A stretch of DNA of 64,000 nt, taken from contig JAPTOF010000007.1 of assembly GCA_028554755.1 (NCBI GenBank), positions 11,827,001-11,891,000 of the forward strand, given 5' to 3'. Source of the stretch: Cordia subcordata. Taxonomy: Eukaryota > Streptophyta > Magnoliopsida > Boraginales > Cordiaceae. Shown in pieces: positions 12,194 through 21,077 of this stretch. Both the position numbers and the translations under genes were made by a program. Each line of letters begins with the position of its first letter. The stretch's first letter is position 1. The notes beneath the pieces are model-generated. The model worked only from the letters and a program-made list of their open reading frames with translations, was not told where the DNA came from and searched no databases.

Positions 12194-12360
12194 ACCAGCT
12201 CACTATTCTGCCAAAAACAGAAAGCATATTTCTACTATCGGAATAGAGGGTCTTTGGTACCGATGCACCAGTTCACTATTCTGCCAAAAACAGAGAGGAA
12301 GATTCTACTACCGGAATAGAGACCCCTTGGTACCAGTGCTCCGGTAGAGTGTTCTGGTAG
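12194..12360 (+). repeat. 73-bp direct repeats in U3 of E1
   Basis: A unit starting ACCAG(C/T)TCACTATTCTGCC at 12194 recurs at 12267, with a partial third copy from 12340. Each full unit contains CCAAAAACAGA, TTCTACTA, CGGAATAGAG and CTTTGGTACC or CTTGGTACC. The array ends just upstream of the TATA box, where LTR enhancers usually lie. The 3' LTR has the same array near 21466-21633. Confidence 0.85.
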
Positions 12361-12374
12361 TTGTAGAAATTATC

Positions 12375-12382
12375 TATATAAG
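12375..12382 (+). promoter_or_regulatory. TATA box of the E1 5' LTR
   Basis: TATATAAG, followed by a C-rich step (CCCGC) and pyrimidine-rich DNA, about 570 bp into the LTR and just downstream of the 73-bp repeats. Transcription would start about 30 bp further on. The same box is in the 3' LTR at 21648-21655. Confidence 0.75.
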
Positions 12383-13138
12383 CCCGCTTTTGGTCATTTT
12401 GTAATTAATTCATGTCATATTCTTTCACACCCATCTCCAAAACCCTAATTCCTCTTTCACTAACCTCCAACACATATACACTCATACACTTTTCACCTAG
12501 CTTTAAGCTTATTTGGAGGGATTCAAACACTTGGAACAAAGGCTACTGAAGGAATTTGTACAAGAATTGCTAGGATGGAAGGGAAGTTTTCTATTATCTC
12601 TTTCATTCTCTATTATATTATGTTTGAGTAGATTTGTTTAGGGTGATGGCACTTGTGTAATGGGTTGATTCTATGCTATATTATGGGATTCAATGGCTTA
12701 ATGTATATACATATGCTATATTCTTCTTGTTTCAATGGCTATTGCTCAATACATGTATAGGTGTTTGATAATATGCCTATAAGAGTTGCATATGTATAAG
12801 TTGAAGTCTATTTGCTATTAAACACCTCTAATCCATTCCATAATCATGTCTATGTGTTTATGTGTGGATCTTATGAAGTGGGTAATGCTTATACTCATGT
12901 CCATGTGTATGTTTGCATGCCTAGTAGTAAATATGACCTCAATATTGCATACATATTGGTTCAAAAGTGCTTTTAATAGTGTACTCCGAGCATGACGATG
13001 TTTGGTAGTCAAATAGGTCCCTTTATTCGCAAACACCTTGGCTTAGAACATGTATGAATGTGTTAATAGGTCAAATCCCACTATTGTGACCCTAGAATGA
13101 CGAAGCACAATTAAAGGCTAGTCTAAATTGAGTCTCCT

Positions 13139-13158
13139 TTGGCTTTAAATCCAGCCAA
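13139..13158 (+). other. 20-nt hairpin in E1 R/U5, first copy
   Basis: TTGGCTTTAAATCCAGCCAA: perfect 6-bp stem TTGGCT/AGCCAA with an 8-nt loop. The 3' LTR keeps it at 22415-22434. It lies downstream of the TATA box, so it would be in the genomic RNA leader. Confidence 0.8.
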
Positions 13159-13201
13159 TAGGTTTTCAAGTAGATATAGCCAACTCTAGCGATACTAGGC
13201 C

Positions 13202-13221
13202 TTGGCTTTAAATCCAGCCAA
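13202..13221 (+). other. 20-nt hairpin in E1 R/U5, second copy
   Basis: The same 20-nt sequence as at 13139, 63 bp downstream. In the 3' LTR the matching copy (about 22478-22497) has lost part of its second arm. Confidence 0.8.
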
Positions 13222-13765
13222 TGATTTAGGTACTAGGGTAGGTTTGTTCTAGGTCATCTAGGAAGCTAGTTAGTCACTCTTAAGGCCCTAGGTCATAAGG
13301 ACCATGTCGTAGCTCTAGGCGGCGCTGCCTAGGGACGGACCCGCACCGAGTCCTAGGGAGAAATTAGGACATTAACTGAGCAACTTAGTAAAAGACCAAT
13401 TGATGATTAAGCCATTCCATGTAATCCCATAGTAATAGAATCTAGGATTACCCATTAACAAATAGATGTCACCCTAATCCCTTCCATTTGTTAGTTCTCT
13501 CTAGATAACTTGTGTTCACTTTCTATTCCCATAGTTTAGTTTAATTTGTTTTAGTTAGAGCTCCCGATCATTCAAAATCCAAAATCCCAAAAAAAGATAG
13601 TTTAGGTTTCTTTTTTTTAGGCACACTCTATAACACACACGTAGAATCCATCTCACAACATAGCCTCTCTATGGCTTGACACCCGTTCTCTTACACACTA
13701 CACTGCATCGATTCATGTGCTTGCGGGCTATTTAGGCTTGTGCTCATGAATAGTGATCAAGTTCT

Positions 13766-13783
13766 TGGCATTGTTGCCGGGAA
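13766..13783 (+). promoter_or_regulatory. PBS of E1, tRNA-Asp type
   Basis: TGGCATTGTTGCCGGGAA starts 6 nt after the LTR end. It matches the complement of the plant tRNA-Asp 3' end (TGGCGCCGTTGCCGGGGA) except at three positions. It primes minus-strand DNA synthesis in this lineage. Confidence 0.88.
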
Positions 13784-14038
13784 GGCACAGTGGTTTGCGT
13801 TCTTTTCTTGTGTGTTTTGGTAGTTTCTTTTCTTATTTTCATGCTTTTCCTTTATAGTTTGTTTTGTTTTGCTTACCTTGTTTATTATTCATATTATCTT
13901 GCTTTAGTTCTTGTTTATCTATTTTAGTCTCTGCTTTTCTTTTTAGTAGACTTTCTAGGATTGTGGTTTATTTGCTGTAGTTTTAGGAATATTGAAGTTT
14001 TCGGGGGTTGAAGTGGCTGGAGTTAGGATAGTTTGTGC
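13784..14038 (+). other. T-rich untranslated leader of E1
   Basis: Runs of T with TTTTG and CTTTTC motifs and no open frame, between PBS and gag start. E2 (24181-24479), E4 (53260-53561) and the left edge (1-148, inverted) have equivalent leaders. Confidence 0.8.
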
Positions 14039-15757
14039 ATGCTTGGTAAGCGATCCCTTAGAAATCCCCTAGTTCCTCTTAATCCCGAACCCAATAGAAT
14101 TGCTAGATAGTTTAGGAATTTAGGAGATCTTCTTGATGAGATGGCCGATCCCAATCATCCTTTTAATCCTCCCAATCCCCCAAGAAATCCCATTCCACCT
14201 CATGATCACCTTGGGCATCAAGCCCAAGATCATTTTAGATTAGAGCCTCGTAGACTGAACCCACTTATAGATGAGGAACCCACTCTTAGGCAATTCTTTC
14301 TCCCCGAAGCCTTTGAGCCTAATTTGGCAATTCAAATTCCTGGTTTGGGGGAGACGAACTTCGAGATTAAGCCTAATATGTTGGCTATGCTTCCTTCCTT
14401 TTACGGGAGAAGCAATGAGAGTCCTCTAGATCATATCACTAATTTTGTTGAGATGAGTTCCACTTTCTATGTCCCTAATGTCTCCCCAGAGGTCATACGT
14501 CTAAGATTGCTTCCTTTCTCTCTTAAGGACAAAGCTAGGACTTGGTTGCATTCCTTACCTAACGGTTGCATTACTACATAGGCTGAGCTTCAATCTAAGT
14601 TCTTTAAAAAATTTTATCTCATGGCCAAGACGGCCGACCTTAGGACCGCTATTATGACTTTCTCCCAACATGACCTAGAATCTTTTCATGAGGCTTGGAA
14701 GAGGTTCAAGGATGTTCTTAGACAATGTCCACACCACGGGTACAGTAATCATGGCCTAATGCAATTCCTTTTTCGAGGCTTAAATGAACAAAATAGGGTG
14801 ATGGTCAATGCCGTCTCCGGTGGTGGCTTCTATCTTTTGAGACCGACTGAGGCATGGAAGAAAATAGAAATGATGGCTGAAAATTATTTTCAAAATTTTG
14901 CCATGAAAAGGTCTAATCGGGGAGGTAACAAGAGAAGTGTTAGTAAAGTTGGAGTTACTTTAGATTTACCCACTAAGGTTGAGGCTTTGACAAATAAGTT
15001 AGATCCATTCATCTCATTATCTATTTCATCTCATGGTCATAAGCCTAGTTCCATAGGTTCTTCCTTTGCCCCTTTAGTTGTTGAGGTTTGTGCAATGTGT
15101 TCCGAGCCATCTCATGAGACTATAATATAGCTTGCCCTTTAGCATCTCAATTTCTTGAATTCATGAAAGAGAAAGTGTGTGCTATTTAAGGTTATTCTCG
15201 TGAGTACAACCCGTACTCGAACAAATACAATCCAGGTTGGAGGGACAACCCAAAATTTTCTTAGAGACAAGGCCAACATGAGTCTAGTTCACATCCTCAG
15301 GTTGCACCTCAGCAATGACCCCGTCCTCAATATCCCTCGGGCTTCTATCATTTTATTTAGCCCCGTCTCACTAGTGCTTCTCAACCTCAGGCTTTACCTG
15401 CTCCCTCTAGTAGCCAACCTCCTAGTAATGACATGATGAAGATAATGTAGTTCATTCAGAACCAGAAACAGGAATTGGCTAAAAATAGGCAGCAAATGGT
15501 AAGGTTTGAGGCACAAGTAGGACAGATTGCTAGTCAGTTGAGCACTAGAGACCCCGCGAAATTGCCTTCTAAGCCGGAAGTAAACCCTAGAGTTCAGTCC
15601 TGTTCCTCCATCGATACTACTTGCTCCCCTCAGGCCCAGGCTAAGGCCTTCACCACTCTTAGGAGCGATAAGGTAGTGGATAATAGGGTAGGAGTTGACT
15701 TTGCAGTGCTTGCACCTAGTGGTCTTTCTGAGTCTAAAGCACCACATGTAGCCTGTT
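14039..15757 (+). pseudogene. gag: gag of E1 (capsid and nucleocapsid), broken
   Basis: Athila-type Gag. It starts MLGKRSLRNP at 14039, aligned with the E2 start at 24480. Landmarks: LRQFFLPEAFEPNLAI, FEIKPNMLAMLPSF, PFSLKDKARTWLHSLP, then a capsid-like helical part, a CAMC-x4-H zinc knuckle, YNPGW, QVGQIASQLSTRDPAKLPSKPE and TLRSDK, as in other Athila Gags (TLRSGK). In-frame TAG stops are at 14108 and 14579 (the latter at the Trp of a CITSWDEL-like stretch). A 5-nt insertion (ATATA) near 15121-15130 breaks the knuckle. Further downstream stops replace Gln, Arg or Trp. Gag would form the particle and bind RNA. Confidence 0.9.
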
Positions 15758-16645
15758 GAGGGAAATTCTAGAGAGGGTCCTGTTGAAAAAGATGAGCCTA
15801 TTAGAGACCATGGAGAGAGTCGTACTTCTTGCCTACATCGAGAAGGAAAGAAGGCCATTGATGATTCCCATGTGTCTAGAGGTGTTGAGCCTAGAGTTCC
15901 CTTTCCATCCGCCTTAGAAAGGCTTACACCTAGTGAGGATTCTAGTTTTTTCAAGTTTTTAAAGCATCTTAAGGACCTTAAGGTCAATCTTCCTTTGATA
16001 AATGTGATCCTTTCCATCCTCTCCTGCTCTAAGTTCTTTAAGGATCTTTGTATAAGGAAATGTAGGTCATCAAACATTCCTACGAAGGTGAGGCTTACGA
16101 AGAAAGTGAGTGGTATTTGTACTTCGGGCCTTCTGTCCAAGATGAGTGACCTCGGAGCCTTCATTATTCCTTGTAAGATCTATGAAACCCAAATTGATCA
16201 CGCCTTGTTAGATTTAGGATCTATTGTGAATCTCATTCCCTACTCCGTCTATCAGCAGCTAGGCCTAAGTGAGTTGTCTCTTATACATGTTAGTCTTTAG
16301 CTAGCTGATAGGTCCGAGCGTAGACCTAGAGGTATGATAGAGGATGTTATAGTCCAGGTAGGTGAGTTTGTATACCTTGTTGACTTCCTAGTGTTAGATA
16401 TGGATTCGGGACATGACTCTAGGCATTTGACACCCATTCTTCTAGGTCGCCCCTTTCTTACCACTATAGATGCCATTATCCGTTGTAGGTCCGGGCTATT
16501 AGAGATGAAATTTGGGAATTTGAGGTCCACCATAAAGGTTGCCAAGGCGGTGAAAAGGGCTAGTATAGGAGGAGAGGATGAAGAAGACTGCTTTAGAGTT
16601 AAAGTGATTGATTCTTGTGTCGAGAACCTTGTAGAGAGACTATGA
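15758..16645 (+). pseudogene. protease region of E1
   Basis: After a frame change the sequence VPFPSALERLTPSE leads into KHLKDLKVNLPLI, SKFFKDLC and a retropepsin core: LLDLGSIVNLIPYSVY (aspartate in D-L-G-S), QLGLSEL, then ILLGRPFLTTIDAII and MKFGNLRSTIKVAKAV. This is the aspartic protease and linker of Athila pol, which cuts Gag-Pol. One in-frame TAG (16298-16300) replaces the Gln that is CAG in E4; E2 has TAG at the same place. The tail is acidic (EDEEDCF). Confidence 0.87.
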
Positions 16646-16670
16646 CCGATGGAGAAGAATTAAGTAATTA

Positions 16671-17836
16671 TTGACTAGCTTTGAGAGTTCTTTGATTGAT
16701 AAGTCACTTGAGGTTAATCCTTTTAGTCTTGGCTCTAGTGATGTTACCATTGATAATGTTGAGGTTGAGTCCCCCTTGGTTAAGCCTAGCCCCTCTTTAA
16801 TGCTCAAACCCCTTCCCGATCATTTGAAGTATGCATTTCTAGGCCCTAGTGAGACCCTTCCGGTCATTGTAGCTTCCGATCTTTCTAATGAGCATGAGGA
16901 GCGTCTCTTGGAGGTTCTAAGGAAACATAGGGAGGCTATAGGGTGGAAAATTGATGATTTGAGAGGTATTGACCCTTCGGTTTGCATGCATCGTATTCAC
17001 CTTAAGAATGGAGCCATTCCTTCTAAGGAGATGCAAAGGAGGCTAAACCCACACATGAGTGAAGTAGTTAAGAAAGAGATTATTTAGCTTTTAGATGCAG
17101 GTATCATTTATTCGATCTCTGATAGTGAGTGGGTTAGCCCGGTCCAAGTTGTCTCTAAGAAGTCCGGAATCACAGTTGTGGAGAATGAAAGAGGAGAGTT
17201 TATCCTTACACGTACTCCCGCGGGTTAGAGAGTTTGTATTGATTATAGAAAGCTCAACTCCAAAACTAGGAATGATCATTTCCCATCGCCTTTTCTAGAT
17301 CAGATCTTAGATAGAGTAGCTGGGCATAGCTACTATTGTTTTCAAGATGGCTATTCAGGTTGTAATCAGATCCCCGTGTTTCCCAAGGACTAGGAGAAGA
17401 CCACCTTTACTTGTCCCTATAGCACTTTTGCCTATAGGAGGATGCCTTTCGGTCTATGTAATGCCCCAGTGACATTTTAGAGGTGTATGATGGCCATTTT
17501 TAGAGACATGATAGAGAAGCATTTAGAGATTTTCATGGATGACTTCTCAGTCTTTGGCGATAGTTTTGATGAGTGCTTGAGTCACCTCTCTTTAGTCTTA
17601 GACTGATATGTGGAGAAGAATCTGAGGTTGAGTTGGGAGAAATCCCACTTCATGGTGCAACGAGGGATTGTGTTGCGTCATATAGTTTCATCTAGTGGTA
17701 TTCAAGTTGACCCAGCTAAGGTAGAATTGATTGAGAAGTTATTTGTTCTTAAGTGTGTTAAGGATGTTTGATCTTTTCTAGGGCATGCAAGATTCTACAA
17801 GAGATTCATTAAGGATTTTAGTCACATTGCACGTCC
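16671..17836 (+). pseudogene. reverse transcriptase of E1, broken
   Basis: N-terminal landmarks: LPDHLKYAFLGPSETLPVI, EAIGWKIDDLRGIDP, then VCIDYRKLN, RRMPFGLCNAP and the catalytic FMDD (17532-17543) in IFMDDFSVFGDSF, then KCVKDV and GHARFYKRFIKDF. The order and motifs are those of Ty3/gypsy RT, and both catalytic aspartates remain. In-frame stops include TAG at 17085, 17226 (the Trp of GWRVC) and 17391 (the Gln of DQEKTTF), and TAG at about 17478 in TFQRCM. A 1-nt deletion near 17830 shifts into RNase H. It cannot make a full protein. Confidence 0.9.
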
Positions 17837-18488
17837 TTGTCTAGGCTCCTAGCACAAGATGTCGTTTTTGACTTTGATGATAAGTGTGTTACGGCTTTCA
17901 CTAGGCTTAAATCCTTATTGTCTACATCCCCAATTATCCATCCACCTAACTACAGTCTCCCATTTGAGGTTATGTGTGATGTATTTGATTATGCAATAGG
18001 AGCTATTTTAGGTCAAAGGAAGGATAAGTTGCCCCATGTTGTGTATTATGCTAGCAAGACTCTTGATGAAGCACAAAAGAACTATACCATCACAGGAAAA
18101 GAGCTTCTAGCAGTAGTCTTCTCCCTTGACAAGTTTAGGTCGTACATCCTAAGGTCTAAGGTGATTGTATACACCAATCATGCGGCATTAAGGTATTTGT
18201 TAGCTAAGAAAGAATCTAAGCCCCTCTTGATTAGGCGGCTACTCTTTCTTCAAAAGTTCGATGTTGAGATCCGGGATTAGAAGGGCAGAGAAAATTTAAT
18301 TGCGGACCATCTTTCCCGTCTTGTTAGCGAGTCTTCTAGTGATCCATCTCCTTTTCATGATTCATTCCCCGATGAGCAATTGTTTGCCGTCTCTCATCAC
18401 ATACCTTGGTTTACTCATATTGTCAATTATCTTGCCAAAGGGCGCTTTCCTTCCCATTAGGAGAAGAGAGAAAAAGATAGGTTCCTAG
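17837..18488 (+). pseudogene. RNase H of E1
   Basis: Open for 147 codons from about 17837. Landmarks: [19 protein letters not shown] (first acidic region), [53 protein letters not shown] and [15 protein letters not shown]. Stops at 18278-18280 and 18458-18460 separate it from integrase, with LIADHLSRL between them. The TAG at 18458 is also in E2 (34671). RNase H removes the RNA template during reverse transcription. Confidence 0.88.
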
Positions 18489-19697
18489 CACAAGTTAGGC
18501 ATTTCTTTTGGGAGGATCCCTATCTTTTCAAAGTGTGTGCCGATCAAATTATTCGCCGGTGTGTGCCCGAGGATGAGTTTGAGAATGTATTGAGCATATG
18601 TCATGATGAGGGGTGTGGGGGTCATTTTAGTGGGAAAAAGACCACCGCAAAAGTCTTGCAATGTGGACTGTTTTGGCCTATTCTTTTTAAGGATGCCCAA
18701 GAGTATTACAAAAAGTGTTTTAGATGTCAACAATCCGGGTCTATCTCTAGGAGAAACATGATGCCTTTATCCCCTATTCTTTCATGTGAGTTGTTTGATG
18801 TTTGGGGTATAGATTTCATGGGTCTATTTCCACCTTCCTTTGGGTACCAATACATCTTAGTGGCCATTGATTATGTCTCCAAATGGGTTGAAGCAATTCC
18901 TACACACACTAATGACCATAGGGTAGTGGTTAAGTTCATTAAAAGAACATTTTCTCTAGATTTGGAGTCCCTAGGGTCTTGATTAGTGATCAAGGTTTGT
19001 ATTTTCGCCATAGGACTTTAGAGGCCTTGTTGAGGAAATATTCGGTCACCCACAAGGTAGCTACTCTGTATCACCCGCAAACTAGTGGACAAGTAGAGGT
19101 GTCCAATAGAGAGATCAAGCACATTTTAGAGAAGATGGTTCAGCCCGATAGGAGAGATTGGTCTATTAGGCTAAATGATACTTTATTGGCCTACCGTACT
19201 GCCTTTAAAACTGCCATTGGTATGTCTCTGTATAGATTGGTTTATGGGAAAGCTCGTCACTTGCCGGTAGAACTTGAGCATGGGGCTTATTGGGCAATCA
19301 AGGCCCTAAATTTTGATTTGGCAAGAGCAGGAGAGAAAAGAAGCTAGACCTAGCGGAGTTGGAAAAGCTTAGATTTGAGGCGTATGAGAATGCCAAGCTT
19401 TATAAGGATAGGATGAAGAGAATTTATGATAAACACATTATTAAGAAATCATTCTCTCCCTCCGATAAAGATTGGTTGTTTAACTCGTGATTGAAACTCT
19501 TTCTAGGTAAGCTTAAGACAAGATGGGATGGTCTATATGAGGTGTTGGTTGCCTATCTTTCTGGAGTGGTTAAGATAAAAAACTTGAAGGATGGCCGAGA
19601 GTTGATGTTGAACGGGCAATGCCTGAAGCACGCATATGATTCAAGCATGGCTCGTGTGGAGGTTTTAATGCTTCAGGACCCCATCTATGGAAGTTGA
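18489..19697 (+). pseudogene. integrase of E1, broken
   Basis: Zinc-binding HHCC domain: CHDEGCGGHFSGKKT with a later KKCFRCQQ. The core has WGIDFMG (first Asp), YVSKWVEAIP, then ISDQG (second Asp) and [11 protein letters not shown] (catalytic Glu), so the D, D, E residues are all present. The C-terminal part has KLKTRWDGLYEV, GRELMLNGQCLKH. A 1-nt deletion at about 18942 (AAAAGAAC against AAGGAGAAC in E2) shifts the frame before the second Asp, and another break comes at about 19345. Integrase would insert the cDNA and make 5-bp duplications, as seen here. Confidence 0.9.
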
Positions 19698-21059
19698 AGA
19701 TGAGTGAGTGTTTGCCCGGCTGACGGCATGGTGGTTAACGCTACTAGGAGGCAACTTAGGTTCAATTTTTCAGTTTTGCATTTGTTTCATTTTCTTTCTT
19801 TTTATTTTCTTTCTTTTATCTTTCTTACACCCAAACCAAAGTGTTGAATCCCGATCCTTCGTCCGTAAGATACACCATTGTTCATTTATGCACATACTAA
19901 TGCAAGCATGCCTAAGCAATGCTACTAATGTTGTTTTCTCTGTGAGTGTTTATGAATTGTGAGTCACAGGGTTAGTAGTATAGTGATTTATCATCAGCAT
20001 AGAAAGCTTTGAAGAAAATGCAAAGTTGTATCTATCCTTTCTCTACTTGGTCCCCATGTTTTTACCCCATCCCCACCACTCTTACTTGCTTTGCAATGCC
20101 AATTTGCTTATTTAAGTGTTTTGCTCTATTTGCTTGAGGGCAAGCAAAGTTTAGGTTTTGGGGTATGGGATTTTAGTTTTCTTTTTATATCTTGCTTAGG
20201 GTAGATCGCATTATGCACATAAAAATGGTGAAAATTTTTCAATTTTTATGCATGTAGAGTTATTTATTTCTTTGTTGATCATTGTGTTGGCTATTGTGCT
20301 TGACTCTATTGATTTGTGAATATAAGATGTATTGTGGGGAAATGAATAGAGTGGTTTGAAAACTAAGTCTTGAAGGGGATGCCCTTCAATGTTGTGGGGA
20401 GTGAGGACCTTTAAGAATAACTCATGTGGCCACCCCATAGCTTAGTAGGAAAGAATGTTGGAAATAGGTTGTTGATATGAGTACCCTTTCCTTGATTGGT
20501 TCTTTTCGATATGCCTCAGCCTTTCTTTTTCTTTCTTTTTGTGAATGCAATACTAAGCATGAAGAATTCAAAAAAAAATTTTAAAAGCAAAATTTCAAAA
20601 AAAATGTGAAAAAGAGAAAAAGCCAAAGGCACCAAAAAGTTTTGTGAATAAGTGCATAAGTGACACAATGTCAACTTAGCACAAGTTATCATCTTTGTAG
20701 ATACGTGAATAAGGCTTTTTATAAGCCATTGTGTTTGTATATTCTCTCTTCTTGTCTTTGAGGCTTGGTGTATGTTGGGGAGGCCATGTTAGTTGAGGAA
20801 GCATGAAATATCAACATCCTGAATGCGTGAGTTAAAATCCTAGGCTTGTGGCGGATTAGTTACTCGGGAAATTCCCACGAGGAACGAGACCCCTTATGAG
20901 TCGAGGGAGGATTCAAAAAGATTTGGGGATCTCTCCACAATAGGAATGCCCCCTTCATGCTTCTTAGACTAACCTTGATAGCAAGTCAATCCTTTAGGAA
21001 ATCCATTGTATCAGCTGTAGAAATAAACTTAAGATTGGACTTGCTTGGGGACAAGCAAG
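19698..21059 (+). other. 3' untranslated region of E1 with an internal polypurine-like tract
   Basis: Begins with the conserved block GGTTAACGCTACTAGGAGGC (19734-19753), the sequence that follows Athila/Tat pol. No env-like frame is supported. A hairpin (TTTGCTTG AGGG CAAGCAAA, 20129-20148) precedes a purine-rich TTTAGGTTTTGGGGTATGGG at 20150-20169. A second hairpin, CTTGCTTG GGGA CAAGCAAG (21040-21059), precedes the true polypurine tract. A/T-rich homopolymer runs lie at 20570-20640. Confidence 0.8.
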
Positions 21060-21077
21060 GAGAAGGTTTGGGGGTGT
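21060..21077 (+). promoter_or_regulatory. polypurine tract of E1
   Basis: GAGAAGGTTTGGGGGTGT, directly before the TGATGTG start of the 3' LTR and directly after an 8-bp hairpin. It would prime plus-strand DNA synthesis. Confidence 0.85.

Larger units (their letters stand above)
11805..13759 (+). repeat. 5' LTR of E1
   Basis: 1,955 bp, TGATGTGTTGAG to GATCA. Parts: U3 about 11805-12400 with 73-bp direct repeats, TATA box at 12375, then a long transcribed R/U5 of about 1.35 kb. R/U5 carries two CATGTC(C/T)ATGTGT motifs (12845 and 12896), two 20-nt hairpins (13139 and 13202) and the conserved block around 13300-13360 with GGACGGACCCGCACCGAGTC. The 3' LTR repeats this order. Confidence 0.93.

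Noticed and set aside
15394..16164. A long minus-strand frame of 256 codons in E1
   Set aside because: It is antisense to gag end and protease, which match E2 and E4 in the plus sense; it has no recognisable domain.
19708..19962. A hydrophobic frame after pol in E1 as an env-like gene
   Set aside because: It starts inside the conserved post-pol block and is T-rich low-complexity sequence. The equivalent positions in E2, E3 and E4 do not keep it open.
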